A stretch of DNA of 64,000 nucleotides from Massilia sp. Root418 (GCF_001425265.1 NZ_LMEC01000002.1:65427-129426); one strand, 5' to 3'. Counted from the first letter of the stretch, positions 42,387-53,271 are shown. Notes: generated from the letters alone by a model not told the origin. Translations and numbers: made by a program.

Positions 42387-43436
42387 TCAGGAGAGCCGCA
42401 CCACCATCAGGCCTGCGCGCAGGCCCACGCGGACGTCCGGATTCGGAAACACAACCATTTCTTCCGGGTGCTGCACGGTGTAGACCGTGTCGCCGTCGCG
42501 GGCGATTTCCTCGCCCTGCTTGAGCGGCGTGAAGTTCCAGGTGTCTTTGCCGAAGGCCATCTGGAACTGGTCGCTCAGCTTGATGATCTGGCGCGCCGTG
42601 GCGTACACGTGGGGCGCCTGCTTCGCTTCCTTGGGCGCCGCGCCGCGCAGCAGGTCGTCCAGCGCTTGCGACGCGTCGGTGAACTGCGCCAGGTCGTTCT
42701 CGCCCAGGGTGCCGATGCGGCCCAGCTCTATCGTGGTGCCCGCCGCCGCGTGGTGCTCGGCGGAGTAGTAGCTGTAGGTTCCCACGGAGGCGGGATTCAT
42801 GATGACGGCCCCTATCGCCGCCTGCCCCAGCCAGCCGATCAGCTTTTTGCGCGCGCCGTCCTCGATGATTTCGGGGACGATGGCGAAGGTCGGGTAGACC
42901 GACGGTCGGATGGCGGTGTGCAGGTCCAGGTGCCAGCGCACCGGGCCGGCGCCGCTGAAGAAGACGCTGGTGGCAGCCACCATCTCGTCGGCGCGCGCGG
43001 CTTCGGCGGTGCCTGCCAGCGCGCCGCGCTCGGCGCGGAACATGCGGTTCAGGTCCGCGTCGATGAAGCGCTTGCCGGCGCGGATGGCGCCGATGTTGCC
43101 GACGCAGAGCATCAGGTCCACCGCCAATGCGGAAGGCTGGTGTGATAGCGCGTCCAGCAGATAGGCCACCACTTCGATGGGGCCGGTCTCGTCGCCGTGC
43201 ACGCCGACGGAGACCAGCACCGCCGGGCGCGCGCCGGCACCGACCGGGGCCGGACGCTTCACCGTCAGGATGCCGTCGGCCGGCTGCGTTACCGCAAAGC
43301 CGGCCGCCGCGAAGCGGGCCGCGACGGCACTGAAGTCCGCCTCGGCCAGCGCGCGCACGGCGTCCGGCAGCGCGCCGGAAGGCGCTGCCGCTGCATCCAC
43401 GGCGGCTCGCGCCGTCTTGTCGTCTGCAACCGCCAT
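42387..43436 (-). CDS. astE: Succinylglutamate desuccinylase
   Basis: A 349-residue zinc hydrolase of the AstE/AspA group that splits N-succinylglutamate into glutamate and succinate, the last step of the pathway. The zinc ligands are in VGVHGDETGPIEVV (His and Glu) and LDLHTAIRPSVYP (His). RFIDADLNRMFRAE gives the substrate-binding Asn-Arg. The final Glu is in TTIELGRIG. The start codon lies four bases after the stop of the glutamate dehydrogenase gene, so it is clearly in the same transcript. It is last of seven enzyme genes. Confidence 0.93.
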   Translation of the reverse strand: MAVADDKTARAAVDAAAAPSGALPDAVRALAEADFSAVAARFAAAGFAVTQPADGILTVKRPAPVGAGARPAVLVSVGVHGDETGPIEVVAYLLDALSHQPSALAVDLMLCVGNIGAIRAGKRFIDADLNRMFRAERGALAGTAEAARADEMVAATSVFFSGAGPVRWHLDLHTAIRPSVYPTFAIVPEIIEDGARKKLIGWLGQAAIGAVIMNPASVGTYSYYSAEHHAAAGTTIELGRIGTLGENDLAQFTDASQALDDLLRGAAPKEAKQAPHVYATARQIIKLSDQFQMAFGKDTWNFTPLKQGEEIARDGDTVYTVQHPEEMVVFPNPDVRVGLRAGLMVVRLS

Positions 43437-43440
43437 GCGC

Positions 43441-46400
43441 TTACGCCGCCAGCGGCACGGCGTTGGCCGCTTCGGACAGCGCCCACACGTCCAGCATGGC
43501 CTGCTCCAGGTCTGCCGAGGTGGCGTAGCCGGACAGGCCCAGCGTGTTGGTCACCACTTCCACGGCCTCGGTGGCGTCGTGGCCGTTGGTGGCGCGGGCC
43601 AGCACTTGCGACAGCAGGCGCTGCTGGGTGCGGCGCAGTGCGTGCTGCGCGTAGCTGCGCAGCTGCTCTTGCGAGCGCGTTTGCGCCGGCAGCTTCAGGC
43701 CGCGTTCCAGCGTGTCGATGCCGGCCTGTGCGCGCAGGGCCATGCCCACTTGCAGGAAGGCCGGCAGGTCCATGCCGCCAGGACGCTTGACCGACAGCGC
43801 CGCGAACACGAAGACCGCCACGGCTTCAATCGCGTCCACCGCCTTCCACGCATGCACAAACTCCGGACGCAGGCCCGGCGTGGTGTCGGCTTCGGACTGG
43901 CCATCGGCCGGCACCAGTTTTTTCAGCATGTCCGGCTGGGCGAACAAGCGGGTCAGCTCGTCCACGCCGCCGGCTGCGCGCAGCTGCTCGCCCGGCACGG
44001 CCAGCACGCCCTGGATCACGGCGCGCTGCAGGCTGCGGGTGCGGCTGTCGACCTTGATCGATACGGCGCGCGGCACCTTCAGCGCGTCCGCGTCCAGCGC
44101 CTCGAACACCGGCGCCAGGTTCAGCGCGGACCATGCCTGGCCCCAGGCCAGGATCACGTCGGCTTCATCGACGCTGTGCTCGGCGGCCAGCTCGCGCAGC
44201 ATCAGCGGACCGCAGCGGTTCACCGATTCGTTGGCCAGCACGGTAGCCAGGATGGCGTTGGCCAGCGGGTGCGCCAATGCAGGACGGGTGGCCACCAGCA
44301 GGTCCGGGAAGTAGGGCTTGAGCACCGACTCGGCCCAGCTTTCCTCCGTCAGCGGCAGCGCCGACAGCAGGCGCTTGTAGCGGTTCTTCACGTTGGCGAT
44401 CACCACCGCCAGTTCCGGCGTGGTCAAGCCACGGCCATCGAGCTTGCGGCGCGCCAGTTCAGCCACGGTGGGCAGCTGCTCCAGTTCGCGCGACAGCGCG
44501 CCCTCTTCCTCCAGGCTGGCGATCAGCGCGGCGTAGCCGTCCTGCACCGCGGCGTCGGCCTGGGCTTGCTGCTCGCGCACCAGCAGGTGGGTCTGCAGCG
44601 TGTTGTCGCGCAGGACCAGGCGTTCGATGTCGCCGGTCATTTCGTTCAGGATGCGGTTGCGGTCCGCTTCGGACAGCTTGCCGGCGTTCATTTCCACGTC
44701 CAGCCACATCTTCGCGTTCACTTCATGGTCCGAGCAATCCACGCCGGCCGAGTTGTCGATCGCATCGGTGAAGATGCGGCCGCCGGACAGCGCGAACTCG
44801 ATGCGGCCGGCCTGGGTGGCGCCCAGGTTGCCGCCTTCGGCGACGATCTTGCAGCGCAGCTCATTGCCGTTGACGCGGATGTTGTCGTTGGCGCGGTCCT
44901 TCACCTGCGCGTGCGTTTCGGTGGACGACTTGATATAGGTGCCGATGCCGCCGTTGTAGAACAGGTCCACCGGCGCCAGCAGGATGCGGTGCATCAGCTC
45001 TTCCGGCGACAGCGCGGTTTCCGCGATGTCCAGCGCGGCGCGGATCTGGGGCGACAGTTCGATCGAGCGGGCGCTGCGCGGGAACACGCCGCCGCCCTGC
45101 GAGATCAGGTCCTTGTTGTAATCTTCCCACGAGGAGCGCGGCAGCGCGAACATGCGCTCGCGTTCGGCGAAGGAAACGGCGGTGTCCGGGTTCGGGTCCA
45201 GGAAGATGTGGCGGTGGTCGAACGCGGCCAGCAGCTTGATCTGGTTCGACAGCAGCACGCCGTTGCCGAACACGTCGCCCGACATGTCGCCCACGCCCAC
45301 CACGGTGAACGGGGTGGTGTCCATGTTGTGGTCCATCTCGTAGAAGTGGCGCTTCACGGCTTCGAAGGCGCCCTTGGCGGTGATGCCCATCTTCTTGTGG
45401 TCGTAGCCGTTCGAACCGCCCGATGCGAAAGCGTCGCCCAGCCAGAAGCCGCGCTGCACGGCGATGCCGTTGGCGATGTCGGAGAAGGTCGCGGTGCCCT
45501 TGTCGGCCGCCACCACCAGGTAGGGGTCGGCGCTGTCGTAGCAGACCGTGTCGGCCGGCGCAACGATGTTGCCCAGCACGCGGTTGTCGGTCACTTCCAG
45601 CAGGCTGGCGATGAACAGGCGGTAGACTGCTTCGCCTTCAGCGGCGATGGTCTCGCGCACGGCGTCCTTCGGCATCATCTTGCAGACAAAGCCGCCCTTG
45701 GCGCCGGCCGGCACGATGACGGCGTTCTTCACCATCTGCGCTTTCACCAGGCCCAGCACCTCGGTGCGGTAGTCTTCCATGCGGTCCGACCAGCGCAGGC
45801 CGCCGCGTGCCACGGGGCCGCCGCGCAGGTGCACGCCTTCGAAGCGGCGCGAGAACACGAAGATCTCGCGGAACGGGCGCGGTTCCGGCACCAGCGCCAG
45901 GTGGCTGGTGTCGAACTTGAAGATGATCTTGTCGCCCTGCTGATTGTTCTGGTAGTAGTTGGTGCGCAGCGTGGCGCCCATCAGGTCCACGATGGCGGCC
46001 AGGATTTCCTCGGTGTCGGCGTGGTTCACCGACGGCAGGCGCGACTTGATGCCGGCCAGTTTTTCCAGCGCGGCGGCGCGTTCGGCTTCCGGCAGCGCAG
46101 GATCGAAGCGCTGCTCGAACGCGTCCACCAGCTCCTTCACCAGCACCGGCTGCTTGCGCAGCGTCTCGGCCACGTAGCGCACCGAGAAGCGGCTGCCCGC
46201 CTGGCGCCAGTAGCTCGCGTAGGCGCGCACCAGCTGCACCTGGCGGGTGCTCAAGCCGCCTTCGATGACCAGGCCGTTCAGGCGGCCGTCTTCGGCTTCA
46301 TTGTTGAACAGGGACGTGACCAGGTCCTGCACCACTTCGGCTACGCCGGGCTGCGCCAGCTTGGCGGCACTGGCCTCGTCCACCAGCAGGCTGGTGACGA

Positions 46401-48177
46401 AGTGGCGCTTGCCGTCGCCAGTGTGGATGGTATAGGTCTGCTCGCGGTCGATCGCCACGCCGGCATTGTGCAGCGCAGGCAGGATGTTGGACAGCGACGG
46501 CACGCGCTCCACCGAGTACAGGCGGATGGTGGTGGCGGGGCTGTCGGCGGAAGCGAGTTCCACGCGCGCAACCACGCGGCCGCCGTCGCCCTGGCGCAGC
46601 ATGGCGCCCAGGTCGTGGAAGGCCACGGCAGGCGCGGTGGCGTTCACGTAGTCCACCGGCAGCGCGGCGCACAGTTTGCGCAGGCTGGAACGGGTGGTTT
46701 CCTCGAACACGGCGTCGGCCAGGGTGGAGAAGCTGTTGTGCCAGCCGTCCAGGATGGACAGCAGCGGACGCTGGATGTCCGACTCCAGGTCCAGCGGGTA
46801 GCGGGCGGCGTGCGCGATCAGGTAGACGCGCGCCAGCGGGCCGTCCGCCACCAGGGTTTGCGAGCTGACGTGCGAAGCGCCCGAGCTTTGCTGCAGGGCC
46901 TTGGCCAGCGCATGCGCCACGGAGGCGCTGTAGCGTTCGCGCGGCAGGTAGACCAGCACGTTCAGGTGGCGCGCGTACACGTCGCGGCGGGCGAACACCT
47001 TGGTGCGCGGCTGCTTGTACAGCGAGACGACCGCGCCGCACACTTCGGCCAGCCATTGCGGTTCGGCTTCCATCGCTTCGGTGCGCGGCAGCGACTCCAG
47101 GATCTCGACGAATTTCTCGGCGCGGAAGCCTTCCTTGCGCACACCGGCGATCTGCAGCACTTGCGCAATGCGGCCGCGCGCGAACGGCATGCGGGCCAGC
47201 GGGGTGATGGTGGCGGCGCGGGTAAACAGGCCGACGAAGCAGTGCTCGCCCAGGATGGCGCCGTTGGCGTCGGTGTTGCGCACGCCGATGAAGTCCAGCT
47301 GCTGGTCGCGGTGCAGCGTGCCTTCCACGTCGGCCTTGACGATGGACAGGGTATGCGGGCGCTTGGACAGGGTGTCGAAGTCGCCGGGAATGTTGGCCAG
47401 GCAGGTGCCGTAGACCGGGTGCGAGGTGTCCTGCAGCACGCCGATGCGGCTTGGAATGTCGCGTTCCAGTTCGCGCACGCCCGGCTTCACCTGGTAGTAG
47501 GCGTAGCCGAACGGCTCAAAACCTTCGGTGCGGGCCCAGTCCAGGAAGGCGGCCACTTCCTGGCCTTCTTCGCCGCCGTTGGCTGCGGCGGCCGCGCCCA
47601 CGCTGGTGAAGCGCTCCTTCATGGCGTCCAGGTCGCGGCGCACCACGGCGGCGTCGCGCGCCACCAGTTCCAGGCGCGCCACCAGGGCCGCCAGGTCGCC
47701 TTCGGCCAGGTCGTCGGCCAGCAGCACCAGCACGTAGGATTCGAACTTGCCGCCGGCAGCGTCGGCACCCGCGCCCACGGCCGTGGCCACGCCATCGGCG
47801 CCACGCGCCACCGGCAGCACCGCGTTGAGCACGCCGTTGGCGATCAGGCGCTGCTTGCGCAAGGCCATGACGATGGAATCCACAAGATAGGGCATGTCGT
47901 CGTTCAGGATCAGCAACGCGGTCGCCTTGCCGCCACGGCCGTCGGCGTAGCGCAGCTTGGCGATCTGCACGCCTGCCCCGCTGCGCTTCGCCGCTTGCGC
48001 GAACCCTTCCCACAGCACCGGGACCAGGCTGTCCGGCGCAACGCCGGCCAGGTCTTCTTCGTCGATGGCCGCGAGCCAGGCGCCGATCAGGGCGGAGACT
48101 TGGCCGCTGTCGGCCGATTTGTTCGCGTTGATCAGGTCCAGCGTCTGTTTGCGCAGGTCTTGTGGCATTTGTGTCAT
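43441..48177 (-). CDS. gdhB: NAD-specific glutamate dehydrogenase, large (180-kDa) class
   Basis: A 1578-residue enzyme that oxidatively deaminates glutamate to 2-oxoglutarate. The long N-terminal part carries ACT-like regulatory domains. The catalytic core begins near residue 790 with GGLRWSDRMEDYRTEVLG and QMVKNAVIVPAGAKGGFVCK, and the NAD-binding part near residue 960 has VVGVGDMSGDVFGNGVLLS. Size and sequence fit the L_180 class known from Pseudomonas and Streptomyces, which is allosterically activated (by arginine or aspartate in studied cases). ATG 48177 has GGAG eight bases upstream. It sits between astB and astE, unlike the separate gdhB of Pseudomonas aeruginosa, and removes the glutamate the pathway makes. 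Confidence 0.93.
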   Translation of the reverse strand: MTQMPQDLRKQTLDLINANKSADSGQVSALIGAWLAAIDEEDLAGVAPDSLVPVLWEGFAQAAKRSGAGVQIAKLRYADGRGGKATALLILNDDMPYLVDSIVMALRKQRLIANGVLNAVLPVARGADGVATAVGAGADAAGGKFESYVLVLLADDLAEGDLAALVARLELVARDAAVVRRDLDAMKERFTSVGAAAAANGGEEGQEVAAFLDWARTEGFEPFGYAYYQVKPGVRELERDIPSRIGVLQDTSHPVYGTCLANIPGDFDTLSKRPHTLSIVKADVEGTLHRDQQLDFIGVRNTDANGAILGEHCFVGLFTRAATITPLARMPFARGRIAQVLQIAGVRKEGFRAEKFVEILESLPRTEAMEAEPQWLAEVCGAVVSLYKQPRTKVFARRDVYARHLNVLVYLPRERYSASVAHALAKALQQSSGASHVSSQTLVADGPLARVYLIAHAARYPLDLESDIQRPLLSILDGWHNSFSTLADAVFEETTRSSLRKLCAALPVDYVNATAPAVAFHDLGAMLRQGDGGRVVARVELASADSPATTIRLYSVERVPSLSNILPALHNAGVAIDREQTYTIHTGDGKRHFVTSLLVDEASAAKLAQPGVAEVVQDLVTSLFNNEAEDGRLNGLVIEGGLSTRQVQLVRAYASYWRQAGSRFSVRYVAETLRKQPVLVKELVDAFEQRFDPALPEAERAAALEKLAGIKSRLPSVNHADTEEILAAIVDLMGATLRTNYYQNNQQGDKIIFKFDTSHLALVPEPRPFREIFVFSRRFEGVHLRGGPVARGGLRWSDRMEDYRTEVLGLVKAQMVKNAVIVPAGAKGGFVCKMMPKDAVRETIAAEGEAVYRLFIASLLEVTDNRVLGNIVAPADTVCYDSADPYLVVAADKGTATFSDIANGIAVQRGFWLGDAFASGGSNGYDHKKMGITAKGAFEAVKRHFYEMDHNMDTTPFTVVGVGDMSGDVFGNGVLLSNQIKLLAAFDHRHIFLDPNPDTAVSFAERERMFALPRSSWEDYNKDLISQGGGVFPRSARSIELSPQIRAALDIAETALSPEELMHRILLAPVDLFYNGGIGTYIKSSTETHAQVKDRANDNIRVNGNELRCKIVAEGGNLGATQAGRIEFALSGGRIFTDAIDNSAGVDCSDHEVNAKMWLDVEMNAGKLSEADRNRILNEMTGDIERLVLRDNTLQTHLLVREQQAQADAAVQDGYAALIASLEEEGALSRELEQLPTVAELARRKLDGRGLTTPELAVVIANVKNRYKRLLSALPLTEESWAESVLKPYFPDLLVATRPALAHPLANAILATVLANESVNRCGPLMLRELAAEHSVDEADVILAWGQAWSALNLAPVFEALDADALKVPRAVSIKVDSRTRSLQRAVIQGVLAVPGEQLRAAGGVDELTRLFAQPDMLKKLVPADGQSEADTTPGLRPEFVHAWKAVDAIEAVAVFVFAALSVKRPGGMDLPAFLQVGMALRAQAGIDTLERGLKLPAQTRSQEQLRSYAQHALRRTQQRLLSQVLARATNGHDATEAVEVVTNTLGLSGYATSADLEQAMLDVWALSEAANAVPLAA

Positions 48178-48205
48178 CGTTGCTTCTCCAATACGTTGTG
48201 TGTAT

Positions 48206-48237
48206 CCGTCCACACCGTGAGGCTTTTGGCTGGACGG
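48206..48237. promoter_or_regulatory. Leader hairpin in the astB-gdhB spacer
   Basis: CCGTCCA (48206-48212) and TGGACGG (48231-48237) form a 7-bp stem with an 18-base loop in the 129-bp gap before gdhB. This is the longest gap on the enzyme side of the operon. An internal promoter or attenuator is possible; I see no convincing ArgR site. Confidence 0.3.
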
Positions 48238-48306
48238 CGGCGACGCTTATTCGGTGGCGGGGGTTGGCCCCGCAACCATATGGGGATGAATCCGGCTTTC
48301 TACAAC

Positions 48307-49647
48307 TTACAGATCATACAGCCCTGGCAGGCCGAGGATGCGGGTCAGCTCCTCCAGTGCGGCGTGGGTCTCCAGCGCCAGCGCGGGGTCGGCCAGGTCT
48401 TTCGGCTCCAGTTGGTCGCGGTAGTGCTTCTCCACCCATGCCACCAGCGCGTGATACAGCGCCTCGGTCATGATCACGCCCTGGTGCATGGCCGACGCTT
48501 CCTCGTCCGTCAGCGCCACGCGCAGGCGCAGGCACGCGGGGCCGCCGCCGTTGCGCATGGACTGGCGCAGGTCGAAATGGATCAGCTCATCGACCGGGCC
48601 GCCGCCGGCCACCAGGCCCTCCAGGTAGCGTGCCACGGCGGCGTTTTCCTGGCACTCGTGCGGGATCACCAGCGCCATCCTGCCGTCCGCCTTGGACAGC
48701 AGCTGGGAGTTGAACAGGTAGCTGTGCACCGCGTCCGCCACGGCCACGGCGCCGGTGTCCACGCGCACCGCCTGCAGCTCGGCGCCTACGCCGGCCATGG
48801 CTGCACGCAGCGACGCCAGCGTTGCCGCCTCGTCGGCGAAAGCCTGCTCGTGGTAGAACAGCACATTGCCGTTGCCGACCGCGATCACGTCGTTGTGGAA
48901 CACGCCCTGGTCGATCACGTCCGGGTTTTGCTGGATGTAGACGGTGCGCTCGGCGGCCAGGCCGTGCAGGCGGGCCACGGCCTGCGAGGCTTCCAGCGTC
49001 TGGCGCGCCGGATAGCGCCTGGGCGCCGGCGCGGCTGCGTCGAATTCCACGCGGCCGTAGACAAACATCTCGATCGCTTGCGCGCCGTGCGAGGAGCACA
49101 GGCGGGTGTGGTTGGCCGCGCCCTCGTCGCCGAAGGCCGGCGTGCCGGGCAGCGCATCGTGCACGGCGAAGTGCTTCGGATCGCCGAAGATGGCGCGCAG
49201 GCTGCGCGCCGACTGCGCGTGCTCGAAGGCGCGGTGCAGCTTGTTGTTCAGGTTGGCCGGCGTGAAGTGCACGCGGCCGTCGCCGGTGTCAGCGGACGGG
49301 CTGACGGTGGCGGCGTTGGCGGTCCACATGGGCGAGGCGGAATACGCACAGGCCAGGATCACCGGCGATTCCTTGTAGGCCCTGGCCAGCACGTCGGCAT
49401 CGCTGCCGGTGAAGCCCAGGCTGCGCAGCAAACGGAAGTTGGGACGGTCCTGTGGCGGCAGCAGCGCCTGCGCAAAGCCGCGCTGCGCCAGCGCCCGCAT
49501 CTTCGCCAGGCCCTGCAAGGCAGCCTGCTTCGGATTCGACGCGCTCTTGACGTTGTTGAACGAAGCCACGTTGCCGAACGAGAGGCCGGCGTAGTTGTGG
49601 GACGGGCCTACCAGGCCATCGAAGTTGAATTCGCGTGCTTGCCGCAT
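48307..49647 (-). CDS. astB: N-succinylarginine dihydrolase
   Basis: A 446-residue enzyme of the guanidino-modifying superfamily that turns N2-succinylarginine into succinylornithine, CO2 and two ammonia. It opens with [20 protein letters not shown], the AstB hallmark. NRNAF is absent, but the active-site Glu/His/Cys set fits: [10 protein letters not shown] with the catalytic His, [24 protein letters not shown] with the second His and the nucleophile Cys. Length matches the family. GAGGACCCC precedes the ATG, 17 bases after astD. Confidence 0.95.
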   Translation of the reverse strand: MRQAREFNFDGLVGPSHNYAGLSFGNVASFNNVKSASNPKQAALQGLAKMRALAQRGFAQALLPPQDRPNFRLLRSLGFTGSDADVLARAYKESPVILACAYSASPMWTANAATVSPSADTGDGRVHFTPANLNNKLHRAFEHAQSARSLRAIFGDPKHFAVHDALPGTPAFGDEGAANHTRLCSSHGAQAIEMFVYGRVEFDAAAPAPRRYPARQTLEASQAVARLHGLAAERTVYIQQNPDVIDQGVFHNDVIAVGNGNVLFYHEQAFADEAATLASLRAAMAGVGAELQAVRVDTGAVAVADAVHSYLFNSQLLSKADGRMALVIPHECQENAAVARYLEGLVAGGGPVDELIHFDLRQSMRNGGGPACLRLRVALTDEEASAMHQGVIMTEALYHALVAWVEKHYRDQLEPKDLADPALALETHAALEELTRILGLPGLYDL

Positions 49648-49664
49648 GGGGTCCTCGGATTTCC

Positions 49665-51140
49665 TTAGAAGTTCATGCCGGGCGAAAGCTTGGCCGGCAT
49701 TTCAAGCGCGCTGTTCTCGATCGAGGCGACCGGGTAGGCGCAGTAGTCCGCCGCGTAGTAGGCGCTCGGACGGTGGTTGCCGGACTTGCCCACGCCGCCG
49801 AACGGCGCGCTGCTGGCGGCACCCGTGGTGGGGCGGTTCCAGTTGACGATGCCGGCGCGCGCCAGCACCTGGAACTTGTTCCACAACGCTTCGTCGTTCG
49901 AAATCAGCGCGGCGGCCAGGCCGTATTCGGTGGCGTTGGCCACCTTGATGGCGCTGTCGAAATCGTCCACGCGGATGATCTGCAGCAGGGGGCCGAACCA
50001 TTCCTCGTCCGGGATGCCCCTGGCGCTGGTGGTGTCCACGATGCCGGCCGAGACGAAGCCCGTGCCCTCCTGCAGCTGCTTCATTTCCAGCAGCAGCTTG
50101 CCGCCCTTGGCCACCATGTCATGCTGCGCCTGCACCAGGCGCGCGGCGATCGGCGCCGACACCACAGGACCCATGAAGGGCTGCGGCTCGGCGTTGGACG
50201 CGCCCACCACCAGCTTCGAGGCCACGTCCACCAGGCGCGCGATGAAGGCGTCGCCTGCCGGGCCGGTTTGCACCACCAGGCGGCGCGCGCAGGTGCAGCG
50301 CTGGCCGGCGGAGATGAAGGCGGACGACACGGCCATGAAGACGGCCGCGTCCACGTCCTTCACATCCCACACCACCAGCGGGTTGTTGCCGCCCATTTCC
50401 AGCGCCAGCAGCTTGCCGGTCTGGCCGGCGAACTGGCGGTGCAGCGCGGCGCCGGTCTGGCTGCTGCCGGTGAAGAGCACCCCGTCTATATCCTGGCTCT
50501 GGCCAAGGGCAATGCCGGTGTCGCGGCCGCCGTTGACCAGGTTGATGACGCCGGCGGGCAAGCCCGCCTGCTCCCACAGCTGCACGGTTTTCACGGCGGT
50601 GCGCGGCGCGTATTCGCTGGGCTTGAACACCACCGTGTTGCCGGCGATGAGGGCGGGTACGATATGGCCGTTTGGCAGGTGGCCGGGGAAGTTGTAGGGC
50701 CCGAACACGCCGAACACACCGTGCGGGCGGTGGCGCAGCACGGCTTCGCCGTCGGCCACCTTGCTGCGGGTTTCGCCGGTGCGCGCACCGTAGGACTGGA
50801 TCGAGATATCGACCTTGTTGGCCATGGTTGTCACCTCGGTGCGGGCTTCCCACAGCGGCTTGCCCACTTCCTCGGCGATCAGCAGCGCCAGCGCTTCGGC
50901 GTTTTCCTTCAACAGGTCCCGGAAGCGGATAACGATGGCCACGCGCTGCTCCAGCGGCGTGAGCGCCCAGCCTTCGAAGGCGGCACGGGCGGCGCCGGCA
51001 GCTGCCGCCACGTCTTCCGCGGTTGCCTCGCGGCTGGCCCAGGTCTGCTTGCCGTTCGACGGGTCGATGGTCACCAGTTCGGCGCCGTGGCCTGCCGACC
51101 ACTGGCCGTTAATGAAATTACTCTTGGCTTGTTCAGACAT
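49665..51140 (-). CDS. astD: Succinylglutamate semialdehyde dehydrogenase
   Basis: A 491-residue NAD-dependent aldehyde dehydrogenase that oxidises succinylglutamate semialdehyde to succinylglutamate. [20 protein letters not shown] is the AstD-type cofactor segment, the base is Glu in ALEMGGNNP, and the nucleophile is Cys in [14 protein letters not shown]. Its start overlaps the end of aruG by eight bases. Strong family match over the full length. Confidence 0.95.
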   Translation of the reverse strand: MSEQAKSNFINGQWSAGHGAELVTIDPSNGKQTWASREATAEDVAAAAGAARAAFEGWALTPLEQRVAIVIRFRDLLKENAEALALLIAEEVGKPLWEARTEVTTMANKVDISIQSYGARTGETRSKVADGEAVLRHRPHGVFGVFGPYNFPGHLPNGHIVPALIAGNTVVFKPSEYAPRTAVKTVQLWEQAGLPAGVINLVNGGRDTGIALGQSQDIDGVLFTGSSQTGAALHRQFAGQTGKLLALEMGGNNPLVVWDVKDVDAAVFMAVSSAFISAGQRCTCARRLVVQTGPAGDAFIARLVDVASKLVVGASNAEPQPFMGPVVSAPIAARLVQAQHDMVAKGGKLLLEMKQLQEGTGFVSAGIVDTTSARGIPDEEWFGPLLQIIRVDDFDSAIKVANATEYGLAAALISNDEALWNKFQVLARAGIVNWNRPTTGAASSAPFGGVGKSGNHRPSAYYAADYCAYPVASIENSALEMPAKLSPGMNF

Positions 51141-52182
51141 TGGTGTTCTTCCTCACGTTGAGAGTCAGGGTGCGCACGACGTCGCCGGCGTGCACGCGCA
51201 GCAGTTTCTGGTCGTCGGCGGACAGGTCGATCTTGCCGTTCACCGACGCGGCTTCGGACAGGATCATGCGGAAATCCTTCAGGTTGGTGTTCGACACCAG
51301 CACCGGTTCCATCTGGGGCGCGCAGGCGTGCGTCATGTCGGTATCGACGTCAACCACGGCCAGGCCGCTGTCGCGCACCGCGCGCAGTTCGGACACGCGG
51401 CCTTGCAGCACCGGGCCCGCGTCGAAGATGTCGACATAGCCCTCGAAGTGCATGCCCTCCTGCTCCAGCAGGCGGCGCGCCGGCACGGTGGAAGTGTGCA
51501 CCTTGCCCACCACGTCCTGCGCGTCCTGCGGCAAGTAGGCCACGTACAGCGGCTGGCGCGGCATCAGTTCGGCGATGAAGGACTTCTTGCCCTGCGCGGT
51601 GAGCGCGTCGACATGGTCGAACTCCATCTTGAAGAAGTGGCGGCCCAGGCCTTCGTAAAACGGCGAGCGGCCGTCCGACTCCTGGTAGCCGCGCATTTCG
51701 GCGATCAGCTTTTCCGTGAACAGGTGCGGGAACTGGGCGATGAACAGGAAGCGGCACTTGGACAGGAATTTGCCGTTATTCCCGGTGCGGTAGTCGGGGT
51801 TCAGGAACAGCGAGCACAGTTCGGTGCTGCCGGTCAGGTCGTTCGACAGGTACAGCGTTTCCATGCGCGTGAACACTTTCAGTTCGCGGCTGGAGTGCAC
51901 CAGGGTGCCGATGCGGTAGTTGTAGAACGGTTCGTCCAGGCCCACCGAGCCCTTGATGGCGCACACGCCGGCCAGGCGGCCGGTGTCGGTGTCTTCCATC
52001 ACGAACATGTAGTCGCGCTTTTCCGGCGGGATGGTTTCGGCAAAGGAGGCGACCGCGATTTCCACGCGGTCGCCCAGCATCTTCATGTCCGGCTTGAGCG
52101 TGGTCATGCCGGAGCCGACCTGGCTGGCCATGTCGAACAGGGCGTCCAGGTCGGTGGCTTGTATGGCGCGTACAACTAGCAT
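51133..52182 (-). CDS. aruG: Arginine N-succinyltransferase, beta-type subunit
   Basis: A 349-residue acyltransferase subunit of the AstA/AruFG family. It has the paralogous LSNDLTGSTELCSLFLNPDYR and FIAELMPRQPLYVAYLPQDAQ blocks, SPFYEGLGRHFFKMEFDHVDAL in the substrate region, and ends with KNTNV. Together with AruF it moves succinyl from succinyl-CoA to the alpha-amino group of arginine (and ornithine). In Pseudomonas the F and G subunits form a heterotetramer. Here too they are adjacent (12 bp apart) and clearly paralogous. The assignment as the G subunit rests on its position after the other copy and on the better-conserved core. Confidence 0.92.
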   Translation of the reverse strand: MLVVRAIQATDLDALFDMASQVGSGMTTLKPDMKMLGDRVEIAVASFAETIPPEKRDYMFVMEDTDTGRLAGVCAIKGSVGLDEPFYNYRIGTLVHSSRELKVFTRMETLYLSNDLTGSTELCSLFLNPDYRTGNNGKFLSKCRFLFIAQFPHLFTEKLIAEMRGYQESDGRSPFYEGLGRHFFKMEFDHVDALTAQGKKSFIAELMPRQPLYVAYLPQDAQDVVGKVHTSTVPARRLLEQEGMHFEGYVDIFDAGPVLQGRVSELRAVRDSGLAVVDVDTDMTHACAPQMEPVLVSNTNLKDFRMILSEAASVNGKIDLSADDQKLLRVHAGDVVRTLTLNVRKNTNV

Positions 52183-52194
52183 AGGAGTCTCTTT

Positions 52195-53226
52195 TTAGAT
52201 GCGTACACAAATCACGTTGCCGCCGTCGGCGACCTGCAGCGTTTCCTGCACTTCCAGCGGCAGGGCGATGGTGGCGCTGGCCTCGATGGCCGGCACGGAC
52301 ACCACCACGGCGCGGAACTCCTGGCCGGCGTTGGCGGCCACCGCGTAGGGCACCACCGGTTCGCCCGCGCGCGAGGGGCGCGGCGTGACCACGGTGCGCT
52401 GCAGCGACGAGGTGCAGGTGCGCAGCGCATGCTTGTGCGCCTGCAGTATCGGGCCGCCGTCGAAAATGTCGATGTAATCGTCCGCTTCGAAGCCTTCGGC
52501 CGTCAGCAGGTTGAAGGCCAGTTCGCCGGAGGGGTGGATCTGGCCCATCACGGCTTGCGCGTCGCCCGGCAGCAGGGGCACGTAGACCGGGTAGTGCGGC
52601 ATCAGCTCGACGATGAGGGTGCGGTTGCGGGCGCCGCCTATGGTGCGCTCGGCGTCGAGGAAATCCATCTGGAAGAATTTGCGGCCGACCGCGTCCCAGA
52701 ACGGCGACTCGCCGTTCGCGCTGGTGGCGCCGGCCAGGGGCACGAAGAAGCGGTCCGCGAAGCGCTGCGGCGCCATGGCGGCGAACAGCAGGCGCGCGCG
52801 CGACAAGAGCGCCGCCTCGGGGCGGTTCTGCACCGCTTCGTTGACGTAGAAACTGGACAGCTGCGAATAGGCGGTCAGCTCGGAGCACAGCGTTAACGCG
52901 TGTACGCTATGGCTGATGTTCAGGTCGCGCGAGACCTGCTGGATCACGTCGTTGCGGAACGAGAAATAGGTGCCGTTGGAGCCGGCCGATGCGAAGATGG
53001 CGGCGGTGCCAACGATGCTGTGGTCCGCCAGGGATTCCAGCACGAACAGGTACGACTCCTCGCTGGGGATGTCGACGTGGGCGCTGAAGGATGCGATCGA
53101 AGCCTCGACCGCCTGCGCGATCTTGTCGCGCGTCTTGGGCAAGGTATGGACACCCGGCATGCTTACCGCAGCCAGCTTTTCCAGCGCTGCGATATCCGCA
53201 AGTTCTACCGGACGGACAACATACAT
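52195..53226 (-). CDS. aruF: Arginine/ornithine N-succinyltransferase, alpha-type subunit
   Basis: A 343-residue paralogue of AruG. Shared blocks are ALTLCSELTAYSQLSSFYVN, ESPFWDAVGRKFFQMDFLDAE, and LIVELMPHYPVYVPLLPGDAQ. It forms the enzyme with AruG for the first step of arginine succinylation. ACAAAGGAGTTCAC is a strong ribosome site for ATG 53226. Between it and astC upstream lies a REP-like pair (53272-53358), which may uncouple the two mRNA halves. Confidence 0.92.
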   Translation of the reverse strand: MYVVRPVELADIAALEKLAAVSMPGVHTLPKTRDKIAQAVEASIASFSAHVDIPSEESYLFVLESLADHSIVGTAAIFASAGSNGTYFSFRNDVIQQVSRDLNISHSVHALTLCSELTAYSQLSSFYVNEAVQNRPEAALLSRARLLFAAMAPQRFADRFFVPLAGATSANGESPFWDAVGRKFFQMDFLDAERTIGGARNRTLIVELMPHYPVYVPLLPGDAQAVMGQIHPSGELAFNLLTAEGFEADDYIDIFDGGPILQAHKHALRTCTSSLQRTVVTPRPSRAGEPVVPYAVAANAGQEFRAVVVSVPAIEASATIALPLEVQETLQVADGGNVICVRI

Positions 53227-53271
53227 GTGAACTCCTTTGTTTTTATACTTACGGGTGCTGCATGCGTGCTT

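Noticed and set aside
43177..49668. A rightward reading frame open for over 2100 codons opposite the ast genes
   Set aside because: It lies antisense to gdhB, astB and astE. Its product is Arg/Gly/His/Gln-rich low-complexity sequence with no domain, as expected from strong third-position GC bias.
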